DNA of 64,000 nucleotides from Halicephalobus mephisto. Lineage: Eukaryota > Nematoda > Chromadorea > Rhabditida > Panagrolaimidae. A program made the translations under genes and the position numbers. The stretch is from the NCBI GenBank assembly GCA_009193035.1, contig SWDT01000017.1:124001-188000 (forward strand). Reading direction: 5' to 3'. How positions within the stretch are numbered: the first letter of the stretch is position 1; the number at the start of each line of letters is the position of its first letter. Below the pieces are notes generated by a model, which saw nothing but the letters and a program-made list of their open reading frames with translations, did not search any database and was not told the origin of the DNA. This document shows positions 10,603-22,300 of the stretch, one piece after another.

Positions 10603-13491
10603 ATGAGCACGACCAAAAAGAAACAGCCTAAAAAGTCAAAAATGACTCAAGACGGCAAACACACGCAAAGACGAGACGATGATCTACTAGGAACTCTCGA
10701 AAGTGATGACTTATTGGAAGCTGATTGTGATTTATTTTATTCTACAGTGTTACTCAGTTAATTCCCAAACAAGCTGCACTTGCCCGCCGGATACGGTCAT
10801 TTTGCCTGATGGACAGTAAGTAATCGAAGATTTAAAACAAATAATTCTATAAAAATAAAATCCTAGTAGAAAATTCTAAAATCTTTAAAAATCTAATGAA
10901 AATCTTCGAAACTTTAGAATTTGGAAGTTTCTAGAAGATTATGAAATTCCGTGTTGAAACAGTCTCTTGAAAACTATTATTTTAAATCTATATATTTACA
11001 AGGAAAGGGACTTTAGGTGCCCCAAGGGTTCGAATCCTTTCCTATATGGTTTTGTAGAGCTTGAAGAGAAAAGTAAGACGGTGTGCTCGTGAGTTGCGGA
11101 GCGGTCTTCTGAAGCGAGATAATTAGGAAGAAACAAAAATTATTTCCTTTTAACTTTTATCTTTATTTTTCACGGAGTTTCGTTGTAGCTTAATTGGTGA
11201 GCAGCGCGTCAGTAGTCCTGCGGCGCTGGTTCAGTCCTGATGCCCTCGACAGTTTTTCCCCTACTTTAACCTCGCGCTTCTAACTTTTACTTTCTTGTGA
11301 TAACAGATTCCGCTGTTTTATATAAAAAAGAGAATTTATCTATATTTAACAGATTAATTAACATTGTGATAATGAAAAGATCTAAAGAAATGCTGGAAGC
11401 AGAAAGACTTCGAGCAATAGGAACATTTGATGAAAGACAATTTCATACAATTGTCGAATTCACAAGGATGAATTGCTAGTGGAAAACAATATTGAAATGG
11501 AGATGGCTTCTGTTCAGTATATCCACACATACCAAAAGATAAAAAGTCAGTATAACGATTACAGCAAAACTCGTTGTAGACCAACGACATTGTAATAAGG
11601 ATATTATTCCTTTCGCAACTAGAAATCTTTTCACCTGAATTCAAAACACAAGCACTTATCTTTCCGGTAAACTCTTTCAGAATCTTGAAGAAAAAACATC
11701 GAGAGGCTGAATAAAAGTTGTGCCAAGAGAGATATTGAGAGTTTGCAAATTCTTGTGACTAGGAACAATTGACATGATTGTTTTGACATCTTTAAATGCC
11801 GTTCACGAATCCAGCAACAAAAGTAAATTATTTGGACAGTTCTCAGACAACACACATGTTTGAATCCAATCAATTAACAAATACTTGCTCATAATGTGAG
11901 ACTTCCCATATCTCACTACCAAGTTGGGAGCCTTAAAAATCTTCTTTTTTTTGGAAATTGACCTCTTGATTCTTCGATAATAGTTCAACGCATTTTGTTT
12001 CAAATTTAGTGACCATTTGACTTCCAGGAGCAACTGAAGTAGTAATACTATCATCATTCATATTGTTGTTATTATAACAAGCATTAAAATTCACTTTATC
12101 AGAAGTTTCATCACCAAAGTTTTCATTCTCAATAAAATAATCAATCATGTTCCTCAGACGTTCAATCACATTCTTTTCACTGCTAGTCAGCTCTGAAGTA
12201 CTACCGCCGGGGTAGATTTCACAAAGACCAGCTACAATATTGGCCGCAGCAATAGGCATTGTTCTAAAATAAAAACTAATATATGAAAAAACAAATTTTC
12301 ACGAGGTAAAAGTTAGAAGCGCGAAGTTAAAGTAGGGAAAAAGCTGTCGAGGGCGCCAGGACTGAGCCGGCGCCGCTTACCGATTGAGCTACAGCGAAAC
12401 TCGGTGAAAAATAAATTATTTCCTTTTAACTTTTATCCTTTTGTTTCTCCCTAATTATCTCGCTTCAGAAGACCGCTCCGCAACTCACGAACACACCGTT
12501 TTACTTTTCTCTTCAAGTTCTACAAAACCATATAGGAAAGGATTCGAACCCTTGGGGCACCTAAAGTCCCTTTCCTTGTTAGTATAATAAAATTTCTGGA
12601 GTTTTTAGAATCCAGTAGGAATTTTCAAAGTTCATGTTGGAATTACTTCAGAAAATTTCAACTTTTATATTTATCAAAGTAGAATTTTATCGAAATCCCC
12701 ACGATTTAATGAAAGATTTTGAAAAACTCTAGAAATTCCCGAACATTTGAAATTTTAAATTTTAAAGTCCTAAAAATTCTTTTCAAGATTGTTCTCTGAC
12801 AATATTAAGTTTTACCTTTTACAATAATATTCTTCAGAAAAGGGGTTTATGAATCTCAAAGAGCAATTTGCCAGATTTCTTGTACGACGACGATACATGC
12901 AGAAAACATCAGTGAAGTCGTTCTTTTCACTTTCACTCACATTCCAGAGTCCTTCATGGTAAGATTGGAAATTTGAATCTAAATTTACTTTTTAGATCGA
13001 AATTTACGACGGACCTATTGTGAATCCTAAATTGGCGATGGAGGATTGTCAGATCGAAAATGGAAAACAATGCTACTCATCAGGAAACTCAGTAACGTTT
13101 GTCTTTGTCCCAAACTGGAAAGAACCCCAATCCACGGGAGCTGTGGAGTTATTCCTGCTGGCTACAAGTAAAGAACACGCGGCTGCTTTGGTCAAAGGTG
13201 AATTTCAATAACATTATTGATTTCGAATTTCGAAATTCAGGAAAAAACAAAACAGTAATCAGAAAATGGGAAATTTGGGTGATAATCGTGTCCTGTCTGG
13301 TTGGACTAATCCTGATCGGGGCGTTAGGGCTATTGATCGTCTATTTGTACAAAAGAAAACGTGCCAAAGAGCAACTCAAGACCATGCAATCTTGCAGTAA
13401 GTTCAGTTTTAATTGCCGCAGGTCAGAAATATTCATTTCAGTGATCTACGCTGTTCCGAAATCGAGTATGAAAAGGATTGACGCGTTTTAA
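10603..13491 (+). CDS. Single-pass membrane protein with CUB-like ectodomain, 5' end uncertain
   Basis: Supported exons: 10758-10815, 12838-12958, 12996-13197, 13241-13396 and 13442-13491; phases match throughout. The ectodomain has paired cysteines, IEIYDGPIVN and YSSGNSVTFVFVPNW, resembling the IYDG and SSGNxLxLxF strands of CUB domains; this is an inference. A transmembrane helix (WVIIVSCLVGLILIGALGLL) is followed by KRKR and a short cytoplasmic tail ending KRIDAF. An exon 10603-10702 (MSTTKKKQPKKSK...) joins in phase through a 55-nt intron but is lysine-rich and not a signal peptide, so the true first exon may be missing or lie elsewhere. The 2-kb intron 10816-12837 contains the transposon at 10999-12578. 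AATAAA lies at 13576-13581. I know no named orthologue. Confidence 0.65.
10999..11301 (+). repeat. Left terminal inverted repeat with tRNA-like segments
   Basis: It contains a B-box-like GGGTTCGAATCCT near 11027-11039. It also has an A-box-like TAGCTTAATTGG near 11186-11197, followed by CAGTAGTCCTG (a short stem) and GGTTCAGTCCTGA near 11229-11241. The second set is ordered as in a tRNA: A box, small stem, B-box-like loop. The overall structure is too decayed to call a functional tRNA. Confidence 0.7.
11354..12259 (-). pseudogene. Degraded transposase inside the inverted-repeat element
   Basis: Pieces in several frames. 12057-11803 ends LLLLLDS, then a TGA where a Trp codon is expected, then TAFKD and VPSHKNLQTLNISLGTT in the same frame. 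A frameshift follows before MFFLQDSERVYRK (frame ending 11631). The piece 11644-11354 contains a cysteine-rich KCSYCSKSFCFQHFF. The order LLLLDSW..., (T)FIQPLDVFF..., then a CxxC cluster matches nematode DDE-1/pogo-like transposases as I recall them. 12259-11933 (MPIAAANIVAGLCEIYPGG...) may be the N-terminal part. The element cannot make a full transposase. Confidence 0.6.
12299..12578 (-). repeat. Right terminal inverted repeat with tRNA-like segments
   Basis: Reverse-complement copy of 10999-11301. On the minus strand it reads TAGCTCAATCGGTAAGCG, then GCCGGCTCAGTCCTGGC, a clean 5-bp stem with a 7-nt loop. It lacks about 20 nt that the left copy has between the A-box-like and B-box-like parts. 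The outer B-box-like GGGTTCGAATCC is shared with the left copy. Confidence 0.75.
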
Positions 13492-13589
13492 CATCGGTAT
13501 TTCTAAAGAAGTAAACAATGACAAAGATCAAAAGTTCGAAATTTTACATAAAAATCAAAACAAACTGGGTTTACCAATAAATAATTTCT

Positions 13590-13865
13590 TTAATCCCAAT
13601 CGTATTATTTTTATATCGAAATCTACGCACAAACACGGACAACATATATGAAATACTAGAACTATAAAAAACAACAGAAAACAATACGGCTTTAAACAGG
13701 ATTTTTCGTGTTTAACTTTTAACTCTCACCAAACCCGTGTTATTTTAAGTTGTTCATATATCGAAACTTATATAGTAACGCGGAAAATATATAGAAGATA
13801 CTAGAAATATAAAAACAAACAAAAAACAACGCGATTTTGGATGAAATTTTTAAACACAATTAGAA
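13590..13865. repeat. Two-copy tandem repeat, about 125 bp
   Basis: Two copies with ATATCGAAA, then GATACTAGAA and ATATAAAAAACAA-like segments, between the CUB-like gene and the next plus-strand gene. A GTCTCGACACGAA word follows near 13918. Confidence 0.55.
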
Positions 13866-13992
13866 CAAAGAAGGTAAAAGATCGAAAAAAAACAAACTAC
13901 AGTATCCTGAGTGACCGTCTCGACACGAATCCCTGAATTCGCGCATTTTCTTTTTCGAATTTGGATAACTGGATATCTTCGTTGTCACTGAA

Positions 13993-16333
13993 ATGTCGAG
14001 AGAAGCGACTTTTTTCCAAAGTGGCAGGAGTTCTGTCCCGAACACCGGTGTCGTCATCTGCACCAACTTCGAGAGGAGTCACGAAATCTGCATGGTGGTG
14101 GCTGACTTCATCAGGAATCAGTATGTTTTTTGTTTGAAGTCCTGTCTTGGAGTCCGACCGAATCCACAGACCAGAAGTCAATTCTACAAAGATGAATGTC
14201 CTTACCAAGCTCTGGAAAATGTCCAATTCAAACCAGATGAGAACAATATTGTCCGCAAAGAAGTGACTCGATATATCAAGAAATTCGAAGTCGCGACTTT
14301 ACTCAACGGCCGGATGGCGGTAGGTTTCTTAATTTTAATTTTTTTCTGTAATCAAAACAACCTACTTTTGACAAACTACTGTGATATTGTGATTTTTTGG
14401 GATTTTTATATATATATTTCCACATGTAGTCTTTAATCCTCGAAGATTAACGAAAATTCCTCCACATTTTGTATATCTTAAGTTAGAAATTTCTAAAAAC
14501 GAAATTTCCATCAAAGTAGTTTTTGTGTAATTTTTATTGACTTTTATATATGGTTTTTATAGACTTTCATATATAAACTTCATTAACATGATTTACAGGT
14601 CAAATGCCATTGTGTTATCAGTAAAGACGACCAGTGTTACACGAGCATTGCTGGCCTTGTTCCTTGTGACGAATCCATTACTAAGAGGAACATCACCAGA
14701 AACGTCACTTATTATTGCTGGCTAGTCTTCAATTGGGATCCTCAATCGGTATCTCTGGAAAGATTAGGAAGTCAAATCCCCGGGAAAATCGAATATCGAC
14801 TAGAAGAACTGATCGAAGTCGCTCCTGACGAATTCGATTTTGTCAAACATGCTGTATGTTGTTTTTTTTCGAATTTGTAACTTTTTTCAGCCTTGGAACA
14901 AAGGACGACCTTCTGAAGCAACTTATTTCGTGGATGAAATCACGGGAATTGTGTCCAGAAACGACGTCACTACAGACGAAACTCCAATTACCGACGTTTT
15001 GGGTTTTTTCTTGTTTGAAAACGTCTTATACATCCCGAATTACTCGAGATTTGCCGTCCGACTTGCTTGGCACAAGTGTACCGGGATCGTAAAATCAGAA
15101 TTTGACGATGTTTCTCCGATGACGTCATTGAGAGTAGATTTGAAGTACAGTTCTTTCCTTAAGCAACATATTGTTTTTTGTGCCAGTGTCGACAAGTTTA
15201 TCCCTGCCTTGGATGCTACAGTAATCCGGGATTCTACAGAAAACTATGTAAGGTTTTTGGGAATTGTGATTTGCACTTTTTTAGATCACTGTAAATTTGA
15301 AAGCAGTTCCTCGATGTCCGGGATTCTTTGCTTCTTCTGATCGACAAGCCATTGTCCACGACCCTTGCGGCGTTCTTGCTTATCATTACACTTCTAGTGA
15401 TTGTATTTCCGGCGTCCAAGTTAAGTACGCTGATCCGGATCGGTGTTCCTACACGACTCTCTATATTGCTGAATGTAGTAATCTGCCGCCGGAGGATATC
15501 GTTAATCCCGGCTTATTGGCTGGATCTAATTCCAAAATAGCGGCTTTGTGTATTTCGCCGAATTCATTCTACAGTCCTGCTTTACACAACTACAGTATCG
15601 TGCCTCTGAAGGATTCTGAAGCTGATTTTTTGAATCCTGGTAACTGGTATATCTTGGTTCTTCAAACATTCGACGAAGAAACTAAAACTTTTTATGCAAA
15701 ATTCGAAAAAACTCGTGCAAATCGAATTCCGACGAAACGCATTGGAAAAGAAAAATATCAGGTATTTTTGATTTTAGAACTTTTTCAAATTTTTGATTTT
15801 TAACTTTTTTTATAATTACAGTATTTCCGAATTTTAGCATTTTTATTAAATTGTGGAATTTAAGCTTTATTATTTTCCAGATTTTTGATTTTAGTATCTT
15901 TTAAAATTACGGTATTTTCGGACTTGAACCTCTTTTTAGTCTTAAATTTCCTTACTTTTAAATTGTTTTTTTAGTTTTAAATTCCAATATTTTTTCAATT
16001 TTTAGTTTTATTATTTTTAAAACTTTAAACTTTAATATTCTTGCTTTTTAGTTTTAGTGCTGTTTTAGATTTGATTTTTGTTTTTATTGATTTTTTCAGT
16101 TTTTAATGGAATTAGAAATCCTACGTACTCCTATCGTGATGGTTTGTCATCCTCAAGTCGGTGCCATCGGATTCAGTGAAGCGTTGAAGGCTAAAGTGCC
16201 CCCGATTAAACCTTTTGCTATCTGTATTGTTGAATTTCATCAAAAAATCAGTGATTTAGAACATCGTTATCAAAATCGCGGTTATGTCGTTGATTTTATT
16301 CCTACTGCTGATGTTGTTAATGGATTTGAATAA
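13993..16333 (+). CDS. Cysteine-rich, probably extracellular protein, unknown function
   Basis: Exons: 13993-14319 (5' end uncertain), 14599-14853, 14891-15247, 15285-15761 and 16100-16333, all in phase, about 549 residues if the first ATG is used. Introns are short (37 nt at 15248-15284 and 14854-14890). Many cysteines (CHCVISKDDQCY, CYTSIAGLVPCDE, RCPGFF, CGVLAYHY, DPDRCSY, YIAECSN) and N-glycosylation motifs such as NITRNVTYY point to a secreted or luminal protein. No known domain was recognised and no signal peptide is seen, so an upstream first exon is probably missed. The first exon also has a long open frame on the opposite strand. It is convergent with the large minus gene; the two stop codons are about 25 bp apart. 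Confidence 0.7.
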
Positions 16334-16334
16334 T

Positions 16335-16340
16335 TTTATT
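16335..16340 (-). promoter_or_regulatory. Poly(A) signal AATAAA of the large minus gene
   Basis: Minus-strand AATAAA about 20 nt past the stop at 16359. It directly abuts the stop codon (16331-16333) of the convergent plus-strand gene, so the two 3' UTRs must overlap. Confidence 0.55.
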
Positions 16341-16358
16341 TTCCTAATTTAATTTTAA

Positions 16359-19300
16359 CTACATTGGTTTGAAATGTACGGTTTTAGCCATGTCACAAAC
16401 GACGCTCCAGATGGGTTTTGTGTCCCGAAGTCTGCAAGCGGTGTCAACCATGGAAGCACTGGTCTGTTCTCCGACTATGGATTGCTGTCCTGAATACGTC
16501 ATGAAACCAGTGCCTGAACCGTGAATTTGACCAATATTAATGGTTCCCGGACGAGGATTATTTGTCTTGTAAATTGACATCCTTGTAGCCACAGGCAAGG
16601 CGGAAGTGGGCGGCGGAGTGACGATGGTGATTAAATTGACCAAAATATCCTCATTTACTGTAGGAACTGTGGCTAAAGGTTGTCCGAAAGGAGAGTTGAC
16701 AGATAGTGTTGGGGTAGTTCTGGAAATATTTCGGATTTTAGAGATGAAATTTGAAAAAAATTTTTTTTTTAGATTTTTGAATTTCTAACTGAAGGAAATA
16801 TAAAATAGAAAAGCAGTTTTTATCAAAATTAATTTTTTTTTAGATTTTTAGAAATTCATTTCGAGAAAATTTTGTAAAAAATTTTAATTTTTATAGAAAT
16901 TTGATTTTCTCGAATTCCCGCGCAAAAATGAATGAAAATGAATGAAAGTAGTAAATTTGGCGTTTTATTTAGAAATTACTTTTTTTAAGGTTCTTAAAAA
17001 TACTAGAGAATTTTATTTTTAATTTTTACAGAAATTTGATTTTTTTGATTTCCCGCGCAAAAATGAGTGAAAGTGGAAAAAATGGTAAAATTGAAGTTTT
17101 GCGTGGAAATTGACTCGCTCTTTTTTAAGTTTTTAAAAAATATGTTTAATTACTTTGTAAAAATTGCTAATTTTTGATTTTTACAGTAATGTGATTACCT
17201 GTCGATGCTTGAGATACTTTCAGGCATGTGATCACTAGTGGTTTCTGTAACAGGGGCTGTTTCGTCAGTTTCTGTATCGACTTCCAGGATTTCTCCAGTT
17301 GGGGTAGGTTCGGGAAACATATCGGGGAAAGTAACAGGAACAATTGTGGTTTTTCGGAAATCCCCAGTGAATCTGATGACTTCGATGGTGTATCCTTGAC
17401 CGTTGACGGTGTACTCTTTTTCTGGAACAGTGTCGATCGAAGTGGAGGATACGGTACTCATTGGAGTAGGATCTGGATTTGTAAGCAAAGTCGTCGATGA
17501 AGGTTTCGTCGGAGAAGACGTGGAACAAGGTCTTGAAGAAGAAGAGACCGCTTGGATGGACGCTGAAGGACTCATGGATGCAGTTGAGGACTCTATTGTT
17601 TGATATGGATTACCAGTTATTTGGATATGATTGTCATCATTGCCCGAGGGAGTCTCAACTGCAGGAAAAGGCAGAGGAGTAGGGAATAAATTTTCCGCTA
17701 TTGACATGGTTGGTTTAGTCATCAAGTTTACAAGTATATCGTCTTCATCCCATGGTTCTGTAACCTTTGAAGAAGTCGATGGAAGGGTCGATGGATGAGT
17801 TGATGGATGGATTGATGGAATAACCGATGGGTGGTTTGATGGACGGATTGATGGGACGGTTAATGGACGAATTGGCTGAGAAGTTGATGGATGACTTGAT
17901 GGAAGAGTTGTTGGAAGGGTTGATGGAAGAGTTGTTGGTGTTTTAGTGCTGATTTCGTAATTTATGTTTTCAGTTGTCTTGGAAGTTGTTGAAGGAATGA
18001 AATTAGGCAAAAATTTCTCAAATTCCATCATCTTCAAAGTCGATCTGTCTCCAGTGAAGACATGATGGTTGATGGAAATTCCCTCAGGAAATACAGTACA
18101 ATTGACTGTAGTGGTAATATTTTGAGTAGGAAGTCGGATAAAAAGCGGAACGATGGATTGTCTCTTGGATTCGTCGGTGACGATGACGTTTGTGCAGATG
18201 CCGTTTTCGGTACTCGGTAATTCTGGCAAAAAATCGGTCAGAAGAATCACTTCACCTGAAATTTTACATTATATTATAAAATATCAGAAAGGGAGCTATG
18301 CGACTGTTCCTTTCCAGCGACGTTTGTTCCCTGTTTTTCTCTTTTTCGATCTGTATTAATTTTGAAATTCTTTTTAAATTAATTTTTTCTTACTTAACTA
18401 AGATTTTAAGTCAATTTAATTATTAAAAAGTTAATATAAAAAATAAATGAGATGAATATTACGAAATAGGGAGCTAATGTCGTATGGGCTCTCAGCGACG
18501 TTTGCTCCCCGTTTTTCTTCTTTTCGATTTTCACTCATTTCGAAATTCTTTCGTTTTAAATCACTTTTCTTACTTAACTGAGATATTATGTCAATTTAAT
18601 TATTAAAAAGTTAATATAAAAAATAAATGAGTTAAATACTGCTGAGAAACAACTGTCGTGCAGCCGAAATTAACGTTGTTACGAAATTGTCTCAACACGA
18701 ATATTAGGAATTTTATGAAGACTATAGTAACTTGTATTATAAAAAAACTAAGATGAGCGTTGTTACGAAATTGTCTCGATACGAATATCGGGAATTTTAT
18801 GAAGACTACAGTAACTTGTATTATAAAAAAACTAAGATGAGCGTTGTTACGAAATTGTCTCGACACAAATATTAGGAATTTTATGAAGACTACAGTAACC
18901 TATGCATTGATTTTATGCGACAGTTGTTTCGTACTTTTTCTCATGTAATCAGAGAACTCGCCAGAGACAGATTCATCATTCGTTATTTTAAAAATTAAAA
19001 ATAACTTTTATCACGAAATTATTTCAACACGAATTTTTTAGAAACTTATATTTTTAAAACTAAATAATTTTGAAAAGAATTTTTAATTTTGCATTGAAAT
19101 TTATAACAAAATTAAAATAAAAACTGCAGTTTGGATGCAACATTAAAATCAAAATTCGCACATTGCATGCAGTAATTTGGCAAGTCGACATTAAATTAAA
19201 ATTAAATCTGCACATTGCATCCAACATTCTAGCAAGTCGACATAAAAATCAAAGTTAAACCTGCACATTGCTTGCAACAATTTGGCAAGTCGACATCAAA

Positions 19301-22300
19301 ATCGAAATTAAATCTGCACATTGCTTGCGACAACTCGGCAAGTCGATATCAACATAGAAATTAAGCCTGCACATTGCTTGCGACAATTCGGCAGGCCGAC
19401 TTATCCAATTGTTGTGTGAAAATTTAACTTTGCTTTTGATTTTTTTTAAATTTCTGCATTGTTAATTATCGAAACGAATTCTTAGAAGTAGTATTTTTTT
19501 AATTGTTAAAATTCAACATTGATTCTTACCCGTTTTTCCGTTTATAGCGAAATTCCGGATGTCTTCTTTCGTGACTAAAGAGTAATTCACCGATTCCCCC
19601 ACAGGCGATTGGGCTTCTATTTTTCCCAATACCGTATTATTTTGAACGACCATTTCAGGAACGATTTCGATTTCGTAATCTCGATGAGAAAAATACGGTG
19701 CATTGAAATCCTTGGGATCTCCGTAGATAAATTCATAAGTTACTTGAGGACCGAACGCCGGAGGCAACGCTTGAGTATCGATGAAATTTAATATTCGTTG
19801 CTGAAATAATGATTTTAAAAAATTAAGAATTATATTTTTAAAGTTCTTTGAGAAAATAATTCAAAAAAGTGTAAACATTTTAAAAAAATACATTCGTGTT
19901 GAAACAAGTATTCAGTTTTATCAAAGCTGATGGTCAGAGTTTGGGGTCGACCTCAAAGTTGGTTGTCGAACTTCAAAATCAAAGTTCATAGTTAAACTTC
20001 GAGATCAAAGTTCGACTTCAAAGTTTGAGGTCGACCTCAAAGTTAACTGTCAAATTTCGAAGTCAAAGTTCGACTTCAAAGTTGATCGTCAAAATTGATT
20101 ATCAAATTTCGAGGTCAAAATTTGACTTCAAAGTTCATCTTCAAAGTTTGAAGTCGACCTCAAAGTCAACTGTCAAATTTCGAAGTCAAAGTTCGACTTC
20201 AAAGTTGATAGTTAAAGTTTAAGATTGACCTCAAAGTTAGTGATCAAAATTCGAGTTCAAAGTTTGAGATTAAAGTCAAATTTGATCGTCAAAGTTAACT
20301 GTCAAAGTTCAACTTCAAAGTTAACTGTCAAAATTCGAGTTCAAAGTTTATCAACTTGAACAATACGAAGCAAAGATTACGAAATATCAAGATGAAGTTT
20401 CCAGAAAAAATTTCGGAATCTGAGATGTCTGAAATAGTTTATGTAATTTACTACAGAATCAGGAATTTTCTGAAGTGGTTCCTGAAGCGAATTTCGAAAT
20501 TTGATGATTTCAGAAAAATAATTCCAGATATTTCGTAATCTTGTTTAAAAACGAAAATTTTTTACTTTTTTGAATTTCCGATTTTTTAAAATAAAAAATT
20601 TATCCAACCTGGCTTCGTTGAGTTATCCAGGCATTTTTCAAATCCACCAGATGACGTCGAAGTCCGGCCTTTGATATCTCGCTAATTCTCACTAATTTTC
20701 GATTTTTGTCCAAGTTCTCAGGTAAACCCAAACTACCGTATACGGTAGAAGTGTTTTTTAGTAAATTCTCAGGTCTAGCGGCATTCAAAAGTTCAGATTC
20801 GTCCATCAGTCTCTGGAACGTCGCCGTGACTTTGTGGTAATAAGAATTCGGGGTCGATTCATCACGTTCGATTTTCTAAATTTCTTCATAAATTTAAATT
20901 TCCTAATTTTTTATAAATTTAAATTTCCCAATTTTTTATAAATTTAAATTTCCTAATTTTTTATAAATTTAAAATTTTTAAATTTCCAAACCTCTAGAAG
21001 TTGAATTTTTGTCAAGTCTTCAATTTTCGAAGTTTTTAGATCGAAATGGAAAAGACTGGATTTGTAGTCTGTTGGATCTCCTTCAGAAACGACGTATTTG
21101 TTCTTGCTTACAGTATCCCGGATGAAGAAGAATCTGAAGTCGAGATATTCTGGGATATCGTCGTCGACAAGAATCTTGAGTGAAAAATTTTTGAAAACAG
21201 CTATCTAAAATTACTCGATTACGGTATTGAGCAGGGGGTACTGTAGAAGAGAAGGTAATAGGAGTTTTGTAAATAGTAAACATGTGGTAGAAAAGAGTTT
21301 AAATACGATGTTAGACAGTTTTTAGACTGGTTTAGTATCTTCTAAGATTAAAGGTTTTAGACGGAGTTAGCATAGGTCCTGATAGGTCAGGCACAGGCCC
21401 TTCTTGGAAGACCTGAGTTGACTTTGGGTAGGTCTTTTTAAAAGGTCCTGATTAGGCCAGGTGCAGGTCCTTTTTAGAAGATTTAAGTTGACCTAGAATA
21501 GGTCCTTTCAGAAAGACCTGAGTTGACTTGGAGTGAATCCTTCTAAAGGTCCTGATAAGGTCAAACACAGGCCCTTTTTGGAAGACCTAAGTTGATCTCT
21601 GAAGGTCCTAAATAAATCCTTCTATAAAGACCTAAGCTAACCTAGCATAGACCTTTCTGAAAAGCCCTAGTGAGGTCGTACACAGGTCCTTTTAAGCCTT
21701 ATTTAAGCCAAGAGTAGATCCTTCTAAAATTCTTGAATAGGGTTGGGGTAAATCTTTTTAGAAAGTCCTAACTAAGTCAAATGTAGGTCCTTTTAGGTCT
21801 TACGAGGACAGTGCATTTATCTGAACGAGTTTTTTTAAAACAAGTTATATCTAATTTCATACCTTATCACATATGTTCAGAATTCATATTTGGTTTTTGA
21901 TAAACGTCTTTGTAGAACGAAAAAATTGTGGAATTTCATATATCAAAAGTTTAGAAAACAAAAAGTAAATTTTTACTTTTTCTTTATGGTCCGACGATGT
22001 TCGTTTTGTTCTTTAATTTGGTCGATTTTAATTTTTTTTTTCGTAATTAGGTATATTTTTCTTCTTGATTAAAAATACCTCATTGATTTTTCAAGAAGTA
22101 ATCAAAAATGTGCAAAAATTTAATTTTAAATTTAGAAATTTCTGAAATTATCTCATTTCAGAAAATTCTTCAGAAATGGAATACAGATTCTGAATCAGTA
22201 TTTTAAGAGCTACAGAATGAAATAATTAATTTTTTTTTGTGGACGTATAGTGTCCATGACCGGAGATATTCAGAATATCGAAGAATTAACAGTTTTTTCT

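Larger units (their letters stand above)
10999..12578. mobile_element. 1.58-kb DNA transposon with long terminal inverted repeats
   Basis: The ends CAAGGAAAGGGACTTTAGG and its reverse complement open two inverted repeats of about 300 and 280 bp. TTA flanks both sides (10996-10998 and 12579-12581), a possible 3-bp target duplication. The interior (about 11302-12298) holds remains of a transposase on the minus strand. The insertion lies inside an intron of the CUB-like gene. The TTA duplication recalls PIF/Harbinger (TWA), but the internal protein looks more like a Tc1/pogo-type DDE protein, so the superfamily is unresolved. Confidence 0.8.

Noticed and set aside
11180..11260. Functional tRNA gene in the left inverted repeat
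   Set aside because: A-box-like and B-box-like words are in order, but stems are imperfect and the anticodon arm is degenerate; it is part of a transposon end.
17228..17682. Three plus-strand frames opposite the large Ser/Thr/Pro exon
   Set aside because: Antisense shadows of exon 17 of the giant minus gene, which has flanking in-phase exons and splice sites.
20025..20222. 65-codon repetitive Ser/Lys frame
   Set aside because: Product of the short-period CAAAGTT repeat.
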